A stretch of DNA of 64,000 nucleotides from Amorphochlora amoebiformis (GCA_054601695.1 BAAHQB010000328.1:62001-126000), one strand, 5' to 3'. Counted from the first letter of the stretch, positions 35,501 through 63,128 are shown. Notes: generated by a model from the letters alone, not told the origin. Numbers and translations are program-made.

Positions 35501-36144
35501 ATATAGCTATGCATGTACATATATATATATATATATGTATATATATATGTATAATATATAAATACCCCTATATATATATATATATATAGATATATATATA
35601 ATATCCTTATATATTTATACATAATATACATGTGTGTATATATATATGTATATATAGATGTATACATGTATCTTACATACATATACATATATATTAGACA
35701 GAAGAGACCGATACCTTCGAGAGATTTAGAGTTGACACAAATACAATAAGACAGAGAAAAATGCTCCCCGGAGAGCGCAAGGGAATGAGAGAGAGAAAGA
35801 GATAGAGAGAGAGAGAAAGAGAAGAGAGAGAGAGAGAGAGAACGCGCCTCGAGAAAGCAATGAGAGAGAGAGAGGGAGAGAGAAAGAAAGAAAGATGAGA
35901 TCGAGTGAAACAGAAAAGCAATGAGAGAGAGAGAGGGAGAGACAAAGAAAGAGAGATGAGATCGAGTGAAACAGAAAAGCAATGAGAGAGAGAGAGGGAG
36001 AGAGAAAGAAAGAGAGATGAGATCGAGTGAAACAGACGAAGACTTTTGAGAGGAGAGTTCGTTTAAATTTCCTCTCTGTCTGTCTGTCTCTCTATCTATC
36101 TCTCTGCATCTGTCTGTCTGGCTGTCTCTCTCTCTTTCTCTCTG

Positions 36145-36188
<44 letters not shown>

Positions 36189-36300
36189 CCCCCCTCTCTC
36201 TCTCTTCTCTCTCTCTGCCTTCATCTACCAATTGGGAGCTCTATCGATAGAGAGAGAGAGAGACAAACTAGAGACTGATAGTCTCAGGAGACAGGGCTCA

Positions 36301-36381
<81 letters not shown>

Positions 36382-36660
36382 GTATATTTCCTCTCTCTCT
36401 CCCTCCCCCCCCTCTCTCTCTTCCTCTCTCTTCCTCTCTCTTTCCTTCTCTCAGAGCTGTCGATGGATGGAAAGGTGTCGGTCCATCGAGGGAGAGAGAT
36501 AGAGAGAGCTCGGGAGAGGGAAAGAGATTCTAGAGAGAGTCTAGAGAGAGTGTAAGGGGAGGAGAGACAGAGAGGACAGAAAGAGAGAGAGGTAGGCTTA
36601 TACAGAGAGAGAGAGAGAGATTGACACTCTAATACAGTCTCGAGAGCCTCTCAAAAGGGA
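34562..36660. other. Spacer: unique then GA/CT-rich DNA
   Basis: About 34562-35150 is unique sequence with no recognisable gene. 35180-35700 is TA/GT-rich. 35750-36030 has about three tandem units containing GATGAGATCGAGTGAAACAG within GA repeats. 36060-36230 is CT-rich, making a purine block followed by a pyrimidine block. 36240-36640 is again GA/CT/CA. The long minus-strand frame here is Glu/Arg or Ser/Leu repeat and is not a gene. Confidence 0.75.
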
Positions 36661-37047
36661 TGGGCGGATCTACAGACCACAGAGTAGATCTTCACTTCGA
36701 AGGATGTATCTTGACTTAGAAGGATGTACACGTGTGACGGGGACCGTCAACGTCGATTCAAAGAATATTGCCCCCTCTAAAAGTAGAACAAAAACACACA
36801 CACACGCACGTGTAAGTACTACCAACGTCGCTACCTCATGCCATCCAATCAACGTGACGACTCACCGATTTTTTTAAAAAAAAGTTTAATATTAGCGCGG
36901 AGATTTCTGTTCAGCAGTTTCAGTTAACAATTTCCGTTACAATTTCCCTTAACAACTTCCGTTACAATTTCAGTTTCCAAGTTCCGCGGAATCTACACGC
37001 GGGAAAACATATCTGAAAAACCCAACGCTACCATCCCCAACAGAACG

Positions 37048-37809
37048 ATGATGTCTTACCCTTTCGTTGTGAACAACAAGAGATTGGCCCTTCTTCCCAA
37101 GCACAGCCACCATGGCGCCGCCACAGCGCTTCGTATGGAGCCTTCGAAGGAGAAGAAACATTCACACGAGGATGCCAATACAAACCAGCAACACTCTCCA
37201 CTTCTCCGAGACCGCCAAGACTCTCCAAGAGCGCCAGAAGAAAGTGTCACTTGCACACACACCAATGGTCACCCTCAGCCTCAGACTCCCAACTTTAACG
37301 ACGACGACGACTTGAAAGCCTTCGACTTGGATGGGTTGTTCTTCTCGTCGCGACGCCACGCAGCCCCCGAGTTCTCCTTCTCCGAGTGCCCATTTCAGAC
37401 GCCGCCTCGCTCCCACTCGCCGCCCCCGCCCAAGACATTTCACAAGCCTCAGGATGCTGTCTCCTCTGTCTTCACCTGCATTGACTCTCACCAGAAGAAG
37501 AGCATTGCCATGGCGACGCCGTCAACTTCGCCACCGAAGGCGTCGATAAGCCTTCCCTCCAAATCGAAGAAAAAGAAGCCGGCGTCTAAGTCGTCTCGCA
37601 AGAGGTCGGTGAAGGCGTTCAAGCTCTCGACATCCAATCGGACCAAGCGCCAGGCCATCCCACGCCATCTTCGCAAGATCAACAGATCGCCCATGACAAA
37701 GTCGCCCAAGAAACCCACCGATTCGCAGATGCCAAGCCTCGAGACGCACAAGAGAGCCAAGATCGTGAGACGGCGTCTGGATCATTTCGACTTTAAAGTG
37801 ATGCACTAG
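37048..37809 (+). CDS. Single-copy relative of the SPMKKSPK family (253 aa)
   Basis: Intronless frame starting MMSYPFVVNNKRLALLP. Middle region is acidic, then Pro/Ser-rich (FNDDDDLKAFDLDGLFF; FQTPPRSHSPPPP). The C-terminal 63 residues match the ends of the repeat-unit proteins in order: FKLSTSNRTKRQAIP (from residue 191), NRSPMTKSPKKPT, then RAKIVRRRLD. A Lys-rich tract (SLPSKSKKKKPASK) precedes it, like the PLPSKSS stretch of the unit proteins. It has one SPMxKSPK motif, no 42-residue array and no obvious hydrophobic segment. It may be the cellular ancestor of the expanded copies. Lys/Arg richness suggests a nuclear or nucleic-acid-binding protein (inference). Confidence 0.75.
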   Translation: MMSYPFVVNNKRLALLPKHSHHGAATALRMEPSKEKKHSHEDANTNQQHSPLLRDRQDSPRAPEESVTCTHTNGHPQPQTPNFNDDDDLKAFDLDGLFFSSRRHAAPEFSFSECPFQTPPRSHSPPPPKTFHKPQDAVSSVFTCIDSHQKKSIAMATPSTSPPKASISLPSKSKKKKPASKSSRKRSVKAFKLSTSNRTKRQAIPRHLRKINRSPMTKSPKKPTDSQMPSLETHKRAKIVRRRLDHFDFKVMH

Positions 37810-44628
<6,819 letters not shown>

Positions 44629-45428
44629 TACAACAAACCCAACCTAACTACACGTGCTAAAAACTACTAAGATCTGGCCATGGTGTTAACCGACGGTCCG
44701 ATGTAGACTGCGACTGTAGCTAGTGTAGAGGCTAGGCGTGAGCCGCTGGTATCTTCGAATATATCATGTGTTATGCGCAATTGCAGTATGGAATTCGAGT
44801 CATGCAACAATGGGATGCCTGAAATTGCCCTGAATACTAGTGATCTCATAATCGCCCTTTTTTTTTTATCGTTATCTTGTTTATCTAACTTAGTTAATCT
44901 AGCTCGACTAGCCTCATTATTCAAAACTTCCAAGATAAGATAGTTATAGTTTCCTAGGTTTCATACTGTAACTTATCTAGCTTATGTATTAGATCGGTAA
45001 TCATATATATGGTAGATGCACGTAATCATATGATAGATCTCTCTAGTCTCTAGATCTTAAGCTGAGGCGCTCGATATCGTCACCAGTTTCTTAAGAGTTT
45101 TGGTACTCATGTAAGACCATGATGAGATTGCACCTATACGCATACATCATGGCGGTAGTACATCTAGTACATGTACATCGGAATTTAGATGAGTAGTATA
45201 TATAATATAATAATCGCCGCCGTAGATGATAGAAAGATGAGCTACACCGAATACCTATCCTCTTCTTCAAAATAACGATCGAAACCGACAATCTGATTAG
45301 GAGAAAAATATACTTAAATCTAGTTAAATAGAGAATATATATATATATACACATATATGTATATATATATATACATGTATGTATATATAATATACTATAG
45401 ATAGTATGTAGTATATAATATATTTAAC
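44629..45428. other. Spacer between convergent Rab6 and lyase genes
   Basis: Non-repetitive and rich in CTAG and TAGTAC steps, like 22490-23480. It holds the 3' ends of both genes. A minus-strand frame of 88 codons (44667-44933) matches nothing I recognise and is probably chance. Confidence 0.6.
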
Positions 45429-53799
<8,371 letters not shown>

Positions 53800-53913
53800 C
53801 ATATACATATATATTTGAAAGCAGTTTTAGACATATACATAATACACAGTGTATATTAATCTGTATACATACATATCATTATATACATATACACATACAT
53901 ACATATAATATAA

Positions 53914-53945
<32 letters not shown>

Positions 53946-53979
53946 CATATTGTACATACATACATACACACATGCATAC

Positions 53980-54038
<59 letters not shown>

Positions 54039-54151
54039 TATATGATAATAATAATAATAATAATAATAATAATAGTAATAGTAATATTAATAATAATAAA
54101 AACGCAATATATTATTTACCAAGACGTTTAATTATCATTATATTGTTATTA

Positions 54152-54201
<50 letters not shown>

Positions 54202-54317
54202 ATATATGTATAATTCCATAATTTTTACACATAAGTTTTTAAGAGCAGGATAAAGTATAACCGATGTGTCTAAATCTCACATATCTCTAGACTGCCTGCA
54301 GATTAAGGCGGAGAGAT

Positions 54318-54355
<38 letters not shown>

Positions 54356-54473
54356 GAATATAAAGCTCAAGGCTGTGACGATGAAATCACCTAAAAAGAG
54401 AGAGGAGTACAGAGATGGAGAGAAGGACTAAAATTGAGAGTTCGAGTTGCGTATTATTTCAGTCATGGTATCA

Positions 54474-54659
54474 TTAGGATGGCAACAAATCTCGCAATCT
54501 CGCATTTGTCACGGTTTTAAACCCGGGATTCTCCAACAAATCCCTCAGTTTCTGTGCTCCTGACATATGTTTCGCTTTTCCCTCGGTGCCAACCCCCTTG
54601 GAGCTGCTGAACGAGCGAAAGAGTCGCTGAAACGCAACGCGTCGACTCGGGGTTGACAT
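54474..54659 (-). CDS. Small protein frame (61 aa), U3, intact copy
   Basis: Starts MSTPSRRVAFQRLF; the C-terminal half reads QKLRDLLENPGF and ends NARLRDLLPS. It lies downstream of, and on the same strand as, the repeat gene of the unit. The other three units carry frameshifted or shortened versions, so this may be the only functional copy. It is Arg/Ser-rich at the start, with a possible amphipathic helix (KLRDLLENP). Not recognised. Confidence 0.45.
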   Translation of the reverse strand: MSTPSRRVAFQRLFRSFSSSKGVGTEGKAKHMSGAQKLRDLLENPGFKTVTNARLRDLLPS

Positions 54660-54998
54660 GGCCGCCGTGTCCAGGGGATGTCCCGTCTATTTGAGACCTC
54701 TAACAGCTACGATTAGGGGGTACCTTATTATACCCTTTAATGCTTTTAAATATTTCTTCATTTGACCTCTAATAATAACAAACCAAAACATAACAAGTCG
54801 GGTCTGAAACATCAAACGGTTTGACCAGCCGTTGACCATTGCCCTTTCTCTTCCCCAGTTTCGCATTTCCTTTTGCTATCATTCCGTATATACATATCTC
54901 ACTATGCCGTCATCGATACTCTGAAGCGGAATCTGAAAGAAATATAGAAATATTTTAATTTCTTCGGTCACGACACGTGGTTTGCCTGCATTTCGACG

Positions 54999-55136
54999 TT
55001 ACCCCAAGGTGAACTTTCCATCAGGGTCCCCAATTGTATATATGTATCCCTCCAGAGGGTGTTTTCGTGAGATATCTAGGCGTTGAGGGTTCTCAGGTGT
55101 TGGTGAACGGGCTGTTTCGACCCTCCAGTCGGCCAT
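54999..55136 (-). CDS. Small conserved open frame (45 aa), U3
   Basis: Minus-strand copy of 27590-27727; reads [13 protein letters not shown] in the middle where the others have RLYNSR. Confidence 0.4.
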   Translation of the reverse strand: MADWRVETARSPTPENPQRLDISRKHPLEGYIYTIGDPDGKFTLG

Positions 55137-55238
55137 ACATACACGTAAGAGGCTGTACGTTAGATGTGCATACAAAAGCATAACACTAAGCTTTATAAAC
55201 ATACGTACATACGTATAATATGTGAATATGTATGTATG

Positions 55239-55305
<67 letters not shown>

Positions 55306-55410
55306 TTGTACATTTATATATATATATATATATAGATGTGTGTGTGTATGTGTGTATAAACATATACATGTATGTGTATTAAAATTGTAATATTGTACGT
55401 GCCTATCTCT

Positions 55411-55487
<77 letters not shown>

Positions 55488-55536
55488 CATGATGTATTGC
55501 ATAAATAAATAGATACAATATGTATGTATATAGTAC

Positions 55537-55607
<71 letters not shown>

Positions 55608-55773
55608 AATTTCACATATCATATCATCTACTAATATAAACATTTGATTGAAGAGGATTTAAACAATATGACTGAATATTTAAAGGTTAACTTCTTTCCA
55701 CTCAGGCAAGACAAACTGCACAGCAAGACTTACTACCAACCAACTCACAGTACGTACACATTGGATACTCCAA

Positions 55774-57072
55774 CTAATCAGACCAGCCGAGATCAAGCTG
55801 ACGTCTTACCGTCGCCCTATCCTGGGTCTTAAAGTAAATTTCATTAGGCTTGGTAGCCATCTTGGGGGACTTCTTCATCGGCGAGCGATCGATGGCACGG
55901 TCGGCCAAGGGGACGACCTGGCGAGTCGGATGCGCAAGCTTGCGGCTGTCCGTCGAGAAGTGCGGCGCGACGGGCTTGGTAGGCATCTTGGGGGACTTCT
56001 TCATCGGCGAGCGATCGACGGTGCGTTCGGCCAAGGGGACGACCTGTCGAGATGGATGAGGAAGCTTGCGATCGTCAGTCGAGAAGTGCGGCGCGACGGG
56101 CCTGGTAGGCATCTTGGATGACTTCTTCATCGGTGAGCGATCGATGACGCGGTCGGCCAAGGGGACCACCTGGCGGGGCTGATGCGGAAGCTTGCGGTCG
56201 TCGGTCGAGAAGTGCGGCGCGACGGGCTTGGTAGGCATCTTGGGCGACTTCTTCATCGGCGAGCGATCGATGACCCGGTCGGCCAAGGGGACCACCTGAC
56301 GGGGCTGATGCGGAAGCTTGCGATCGCCAGTCGAGAAGTGCGGCGCGACGGGCTTGGTAGGTATCTTGGGGGACTTCTTCATCGGCGAGCGATCAACGAT
56401 GCGGTCGGCCGAGGGGACGACCTGACGGGGCTGATGAGGAAACTTCCTTTCGTCGGTCGAGAAGTGCGGCGCGACGGGCTTGGTAGGCATCTTGGGCGAC
56501 TTCTTCATCGATGAGCGGTCGACGACACGCTTAGCAGGCGGAACGGTCTCCCTCTTGGTGCGGTTGGAGCTCGACAGTTTGAACGGCTTCAGCTCTCGCA
56601 AGGCTGGAAACTGAGTTGCTGCTGTGCCTTGCTTGGACATGAACGTGGGCTTGAACTTGGAGTGAGATGCTGTGCTTGGACTGGACGTGGACTTGGGCTT
56701 CTTTGAGTTGGACTCGGGCATCCTCGACTTAGAGCTGGGCTTGGAAACGGTTTTGGCGGGGTTACTTGATTTGGAGGGAAGCGGTTTCGGTTTGGATTTG
56801 CTGCCGCGCACACGCGATGAGCAAGGCTTGGTGCCGGCGGCGAAGAGCAGCGAGAGCATGAGGATGACCGCGAACAGGGGAAACACGTCGGCGCTCCTTA
56901 GTTGTTGAGAACTGGAGCCCGAGTGAACTTGGCCAACGGTGAAGGCAGAGGCGTTTCGAAGACGAGTCTCGGTCAAATTGACGGCAAGACCGTCATGCAA
57001 AGTCGACAGGTTGGCGGAGGCTTGTTCCTGAGTGACGATCAGAGCAGTATCAAAGGCGATAAAAGACATCAT
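55774..57072 (-). CDS. SPMKKSPK-repeat protein, U3 copy (432 aa)
   Basis: Minus-strand paralogue with five full 42-residue repeats plus the terminal part. It is intact from MMSF to RRQLDLGWSD. Variants include SSKMPTRP in one repeat and KMATKP in the last. The N-terminal half differs from the U1 copy at a few residues (for example TALIVTQEQ). The long plus-strand frames rich in LGRHLGRLLHR across this gene are reverse readings of the repeats, not genes. Function unknown. Confidence 0.85.
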   Translation of the reverse strand: MMSFIAFDTALIVTQEQASANLSTLHDGLAVNLTETRLRNASAFTVGQVHSGSSSQQLRSADVFPLFAVILMLSLLFAAGTKPCSSRVRGSKSKPKPLPSKSSNPAKTVSKPSSKSRMPESNSKKPKSTSSPSTASHSKFKPTFMSKQGTAATQFPALRELKPFKLSSSNRTKRETVPPAKRVVDRSSMKKSPKMPTKPVAPHFSTDERKFPHQPRQVVPSADRIVDRSPMKKSPKIPTKPVAPHFSTGDRKLPHQPRQVVPLADRVIDRSPMKKSPKMPTKPVAPHFSTDDRKLPHQPRQVVPLADRVIDRSPMKKSSKMPTRPVAPHFSTDDRKLPHPSRQVVPLAERTVDRSPMKKSPKMPTKPVAPHFSTDSRKLAHPTRQVVPLADRAIDRSPMKKSPKMATKPNEIYFKTQDRATVRRQLDLGWSD

Positions 57073-57665
57073 GGCTGAGCAGAGGCTTGGCTTGTCAGGC
57101 TGGGCTGAGGTTGGATTGTGAATATGACTGCAGGCTTGGATGCACCAAGGTGTAACTGGAATAAATTTCTTAAAATTTCGGTTAGGGCTCGTGTCTGTCA
57201 GTTACCAGAGTTCTGAAAATGCCGTTTTCTGGTTCGCAAGCAGTCTTTTCTCATGCAACCGTGGGGCAAAATGCCATTGGGGCTCCGCCGTCCACATCGC
57301 GTCTAGATGTCGTCTTCGTCTGCTCTTCCGCGTCTCGACTTCCGCGTCTTGTCTTTCTGTCGTCTCATCTTTCTCTCATCTCGTCTTTCGCGTCTCATCT
57401 TCCGGGTCTCATCTTCCGCGTCTCGTCTTCTGCTTCTCTTTGTTTGCGTCGCGGCGTCGACGCCTGTGTCTAACGTATATCGGTTGTTCTCAGAATCTGA
57501 GTTGGTGTTGTGGTTGGCGAACACAGGGGTCGCAAGATGAACGGGTAAGTTAAGTCAGTCGAAAGGGGTGGACTCGAGGTACTGACGGTCACGGTATCTT
57601 CCATGAGTCATTCTCTTCTTCTCTTGTTTATCTCTTTTTTATATGTACATATCTATATATATATA

Positions 57666-57712
<47 letters not shown>

Positions 57713-57721
57713 GTGTACATA

Positions 57722-57787
57722 ATTACGGGTTGAGCGTTGGGTTTTCGATCCTGGTTCAACTCCAGGCGGACCTCAAACTCTTCCATG
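57722..57787 (+). repeat. Unit edge with B-box-like motif, U3
   Basis: Inverted copy; the B-box-like GGTTCAACTCC is at 57753-57763. Confidence 0.5.
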
Positions 57788-57807
57788 TATATATATATAT
57801 ATATATT

Positions 57808-57852
<45 letters not shown>

Positions 57853-58661
57853 TACATATGTATACATACACACATATCTGTGTATATATATATATATATA
57901 TATGTGTATATATGTATGTATATATATATATATATAATTATATATGTATATATGTATGTGTATATACACATAAATATACATTGAACAACATATGCATACA
58001 TATAATATATATATATATATGATCATCTTGACTATCTATAGACTAATATACTGAGCCTAGATTGCTAATATTGTCCGGATTTATAGCTAGTCACGCCGGA
58101 ATTCACGGCCTCTAGGCCACCCAATATGAAATTAAAGGATGCAGCACTATGACCATGATTCTGCAGTCTGAAGTTATGAGAATATAGTAATTATTAAATC
58201 GGAATTTCGGAAAATTGAACAATTTATACTTAGTAATATAATACTAATGTCATCTGAGAATGTGTAATAATATAGTTAAGCTAGTACTGGTAGAACTAGT
58301 ACAGTAGTAGGAGAAAATTAAAAAAAAAAAGTTACTAACTTGATAATTATAAGATGCGAGATTTAACAGTTGTGACATGATGATGACATGATAGATCCTA
58401 AGGCATACTACTCTAGTACTACGACTAGACTAACTCAAAGCCTGGTATGCTCGATTGTAACGCCATGGACAGTTTTCGGACATGTACCATGATCATGACT
58501 ACAGTGACCTAGGTGACTACACCTATGCATTATCATTATAATACAATATATACATATATATTTATATATACACACACACACACATGTGTGTGTGTGTATG
58601 TATATATATCCATATATAATTTATACATATATATGTGTGTTACAGTGTATATATATATATA

Positions 58662-58717
<56 letters not shown>

Positions 58718-58722
58718 TATAT

Positions 58723-58797
<75 letters not shown>

Positions 58798-58810
58798 TCC
58801 ACATATATAC

Positions 58811-58867
<57 letters not shown>

Positions 58868-58919
58868 TATATTTCAAAGCAGTTTTAGACATGTATACAA
58901 AACACAGTGTATATTAATG

Positions 58920-58999
<80 letters not shown>

Positions 59000-59387
59000 G
59001 GTATTATATACTATATTTATATAGAGTATATGATAATAATAATAATAATAATAATAACAATAAAAATACAATATGTTATTTACCAAGACGTTTAATTATT
59101 ATTATTAATATATAATATATATATATATATATACGTATATAATTCCATATATTTTTACACATAAGTTTTTTAAGAGCATCTCTTTTTAGGTGATTTCATC
59201 ATCACAGCCTTGAGCTTTATATTCTATTCTCTCTCTCTCTCTCTCTCTCTTTCTTTCTTATCTCTCCGCCTTAATCTGCAGGCAGTCTAGAGATATGTGA
59301 GATTTAGGCACACTGATTATCATTTTATTATGAGGATTACAGAGATGGAGAGAAGGACTAAAATTGAGAGTTCGAGTTGCGTATTAT

Positions 59388-59555
59388 TCAAGTCATCGCA
59401 TTTGTCACGGTTTTAAACCCGGGATTCTCCAACAAATCCCTCAGTTTCTGTGCTCCTGACATATGTTTCGCTTTTCCCTTGGTGCCAACCCCCTTGGAGC
59501 TGCTGAACGAGCGAAAGAGTCGCTGAAATACAACGCGCCGACTCGGGGTTGTCAT
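59388..59555 (-). pseudogene. 3'-deleted 61-aa frame, U4
   Basis: Good match to the U3 copy through FKTVTNA, then a deletion removes the LRDLLPS codons and the frame stops after two more residues. Confidence 0.6.
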
Positions 59556-59894
59556 GGCCTCCGTGTCCAGGGGATGTCCCGTTCATTTGAACCCTCTAAT
59601 AGCTATGATTAGGGGGTACCCAAATATACCCTATAATGCTTTTAAATATTTCTTCATTTGACCTCTAATAACAAACCAAAACATAACAAGTCGGGTCTGA
59701 AACATCATCAAACGGTTTGACCGGCCGTTGACCATTACCCTTTCTCTTCCCCAGTTTCGCATTTCCTTTTGCTATCATTCCGTATATGCATATCTCACTA
59801 TGCCATCATCGATAGTCTGAAGCGGAATCTCGAAGAAATATAGAAATATTTCAATTTCTTCGGTCACGACACGTGGTTTGCCTGCTTTTCGACG

Positions 59895-60032
59895 TTACCC
59901 CAAGGTGAACTCTCCATCAGGGTCCCCTATTGTACATATGTATCCCTCCAGAGGGTGGTTTCGTGAGTTATATAGGCGTTGAGGGTTCTCAGGTGTTGGT
60001 GAACGGGCTGCTTCGACCCTCCAGTCGGCCAT
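59895..60032 (-). CDS. Small conserved open frame (45 aa), U4
   Basis: Minus-strand copy of 27590-27727 with RNHPLEGY; otherwise as U1. Confidence 0.4.
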   Translation of the reverse strand: MADWRVEAARSPTPENPQRLYNSRNHPLEGYICTIGDPDGEFTLG

Positions 60033-60145
60033 ACATACACGTAAGAGGCTGTACGTTAGATGTGCATACAAAAGCATAACACTGAGCTTTGATAAAAATA
60101 CGTACATACGTATGATATGTAAATATGTATGTATGTATGTATGTG

Positions 60146-60245
<100 letters not shown>

Positions 60246-60269
60246 TGTATATATGTGTGTGTACATATG

Positions 60270-60319
<50 letters not shown>

Positions 60320-60425
60320 TTGTGTGTGTGTGTGTGTAAAATAATATTTTCTCTTTGCCAAAGCACATACTATAATAATGAAAATATATATGTAGTATAA
60401 TATATATAATATAATATAATATTAA

Positions 60426-60472
<47 letters not shown>

Positions 60473-60526
60473 CATGATGTATTTATCATGATGTATTTGT
60501 ATATATAAATAGATACAATATGTATA

Positions 60527-60559
<33 letters not shown>

Positions 60560-60564
60560 GTATG

Positions 60565-60617
<53 letters not shown>

Positions 60618-60779
60618 AATTTCACATATCATATCATCTACTAATATAAACATTTGATTGAAGAGGATTTAAACAATAAGACTGAATATTTAAAGGTTAA
60701 CTTCTTTCCACTCAGGCAAGACAAACTACACAGCAAGACTTACTACCAACACACAGTACGTACACATTGGATACTCCAA

Positions 60780-62078
60780 CTAATCAGACCAGCCGAGATC
60801 AAGCTGACGTCTTACCGTCGCCCTATCCTGGGTATTAAAGTAAATTTCATTAGGCTTGGTAGGCATCTTGGGCGACTTCTTCATCGGCGAGCGATCGATG
60901 ACACGGTCGGCCAAGGGGACGACCTGGCGAGTCGGATGCGGAAGCTTGCGGTCGTCCGTTGAAAAGTGCGGCGCGACGGGCTTGGTAGGCATCTTGGGGG
61001 ACTTCTTCATCGGCGAGCGATCGACGGTGCGTTCGGCCAAGGGGACGACCTGGCGAGATGGATGAGGAAGCTTACGGCTGTCCGTCGAGAAGTGCGGCGC
61101 GACGGGCTTGGTAGGCATCTTCGGCGACTTCTTCATCGGTGAGCGATCGATGACGCGGTCAGCCAAGGGGATCACCTGACGGGGCTGATGCGGAAGCTTG
61201 CGATCGTCAGTAGAGAAGTGCGGCGCGACGGGCTTGGTAGGCATCTTCGGCGACTTCTTCATCGGTGAGCGATCGATGACGCGGTCGGCCAAGGGGACCA
61301 CCTGACGGGGCTGATGCGGAAGCTTGCGATCGTCAGTCGAGAAGTGCGGCGCGACGGGCTTGGTAGGTATCTTGGGGGACTTCTTCATCGGCGAGCGATC
61401 AACGATGCGGTCGGCCGAGGGGACGACCTGACGGGGCTGATGAGGAAACTTCCTTTCGTCGGTCGAGAAGTGCGGCGCGACGGGCTTGGTAGGCATCTTG
61501 GGCGACTTCTTCATCGATGAGCGGTCGACGACACGCTTAGCAGGCGGAACGGTCTCCCTCTTGGTGCGGTTGGAGCTCGACAGTTTGAACGGCTTCAGCT
61601 CTCGCAAGGCTGGAAACTGAGTTGCTGCTGTGCCTTGCTTGGACATGAACGTGGGCTTGAGCTTGGAGTGAGATGCTGCGCTTGGACTGGACGTTGACTT
61701 GGGCTTCTTTGAGTTGGACTCGGGCATCCTCGACTTAGAGCTGGGCTTGGAAACGGTTTTGGCGGGGTGACTTGATTTGGAGGGAAGCGGTTTCGGTTTG
61801 GATTTGCTGCCGCGCACACGCGATGAGCAAGGCTTGGCGCCGGTGGAGAATAGGAACGAGAGCATGAGGATGACCACGAACAGGGGAAACACGTCGGCGC
61901 TCCTTAGTTGTTGAGAACTGGAGCCCAAGTGAACTTGGCCAACGGTGAAGACGGAGGCGTTTCGAAGACGAGTCTCGGTCAAATTGACGGCAAGACCGTC
62001 ATCCAAAGTCGACAGGTTGGCGGAGGCTTGTTCCTGAGGGGCGATCAGAGCAGTATCAAAGGCGATAAAAGACATCAT
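60780..62078 (-). CDS. SPMKKSPK-repeat protein, U4 copy (432 aa)
   Basis: Minus-strand paralogue with five full repeats. It is intact and closest in repeat order to the U3 copy (RSSMKK first, then IVDR, VIDR, VIDR, TVDR, VIDR starts). Its hydrophobic segment reads VFPLFVVILMLSFLFSTGA, sharing FLF with the U2 copy. The upstream leader carries a longer open frame than in the other copies (62257-62607). Function unknown. Confidence 0.85.
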   Translation of the reverse strand: MMSFIAFDTALIAPQEQASANLSTLDDGLAVNLTETRLRNASVFTVGQVHLGSSSQQLRSADVFPLFVVILMLSFLFSTGAKPCSSRVRGSKSKPKPLPSKSSHPAKTVSKPSSKSRMPESNSKKPKSTSSPSAASHSKLKPTFMSKQGTAATQFPALRELKPFKLSSSNRTKRETVPPAKRVVDRSSMKKSPKMPTKPVAPHFSTDERKFPHQPRQVVPSADRIVDRSPMKKSPKIPTKPVAPHFSTDDRKLPHQPRQVVPLADRVIDRSPMKKSPKMPTKPVAPHFSTDDRKLPHQPRQVIPLADRVIDRSPMKKSPKMPTKPVAPHFSTDSRKLPHPSRQVVPLAERTVDRSPMKKSPKMPTKPVAPHFSTDDRKLPHPTRQVVPLADRVIDRSPMKKSPKMPTKPNEIYFNTQDRATVRRQLDLGWSD

Positions 62079-62207
62079 GGCTGAGCAGAGGCTTGGCTTG
62101 TCAGGCTGGGCTGAGGTTGGATTGTGAATATGACTGCAGGCTTGGATGCACCAAGGTGTAACTGGAATAAATTTCTTAAAATTTCGGTTAGGGCTCGTGT
62201 CTGTCAG

Positions 62208-62420
62208 TTACCAGAGTTCTGAAAATGCCGTTTTCTGGTTCGCAAGCAGTCTTTTCTCATGCAACCGTGGGGCAAAATGCCATTGGGGCTCCGCCGTCCA
62301 CATCGCGTCTAGATGTCGTCTTCGTCTGCTCTTCCGCGTCTCGACTTCCGCGTCTTGTCTTTCTGTCGTCTCGTCTTTCTCTTGTCTCGTCTTTCTCTTG
62401 TCTCGTATTTCGCGTCTCAT
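62208..62420 (-). CDS. Leader open frame (70 codons), U4
   Basis: Counterpart of 24995-25207 on the minus strand. It overlaps in another frame the 116-codon frame 62257-62607 (starts [13 protein letters not shown]), which U1 interrupts by a one-base difference near 24881. At most one of the two is likely to be real. Confidence 0.28.
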   Translation of the reverse strand: MRREIRDKRKTRQEKDETTERQDAEVETRKSRRRRHLDAMWTAEPQWHFAPRLHEKRLLANQKTAFSELW

Positions 62421-62649
62421 CTTCCGCGTCTCGACTTCTGCTTCTCTTTGTTTGCGTCGCGGCGTCGACGCCTGTATCTAACGGGTTGTTCTCAGAATCT
62501 GAGTTGGTGTTGTGGTTGGCGAGCACAGGAGTCGCAAAGATGAACGGGTAAGTTAGGTTAGTCGAAAGGGGTGGACTCGAGGTACTGACGGTCACGGTAT
62601 CTTCCATGAGTCATTCTCTTCTTCTCTTGTTTATCTCTTTTCTATATGT

Positions 62650-62694
<45 letters not shown>

Positions 62695-62700
62695 CATATT

Positions 62701-62754
62701 AATTACGGGTCTGAGCGTTGGGTTTTCGATCCTGGTTCAACTCCAGACGGACCT

Positions 62755-62757
<3 letters not shown>
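62701..62757 (+). repeat. Unit edge with B-box-like motif, U4
   Basis: Inverted copy; the B-box-like motif is at 62734-62744. One base after the stem differs and the tail after CCTCAAA is replaced by TA repeat. Confidence 0.5.
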
Positions 62758-62820
<63 letters not shown>

Positions 62821-62863
62821 TCTATATATAATATATATACACATATATATATATATATATATA

Positions 62864-62940
<77 letters not shown>

Positions 62941-62990
62941 TTACATATATATATTAATATATATATATATACATATGTATATATATATAA

Positions 62991-63052
<62 letters not shown>

Positions 63053-63053
63053 T

Positions 63054-63096
<43 letters not shown>

Positions 63097-63128
63097 ATGA
63101 TATGTATAGATATATACATGTATGCACC

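Larger units (their letters stand above)
53815..57787 (-). repeat. Repeat unit U3 (inverted)
   Basis: Third copy, on the minus strand. From right to left: edge motif (57722-57787), SPMKKSPK gene, 45-codon frame, intact 61-codon frame, (AAT)n at 54045-54100, ending with the block around 53815 (GAAAGCAGTTTTAGACAT). It lies directly against the 5' end of the lyase gene. Confidence 0.88.

Noticed and set aside
35413-36231. 272-codon minus-strand frame
   Set aside because: Ser/Leu and Glu/Arg low complexity from GA/CT repeats.
44667-44933. 88-codon minus-strand frame
   Set aside because: No recognisable motif, lies in the 3' spacer between convergent genes, and does not fit the phase of the lyase gene's last exon.
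55850-56514. Plus-strand frames reading LGRHLGRLLHR repeats
   Set aside because: Reverse readings of the GC-rich 42-codon repeats of the minus-strand gene; the same shadows appear opposite every copy.
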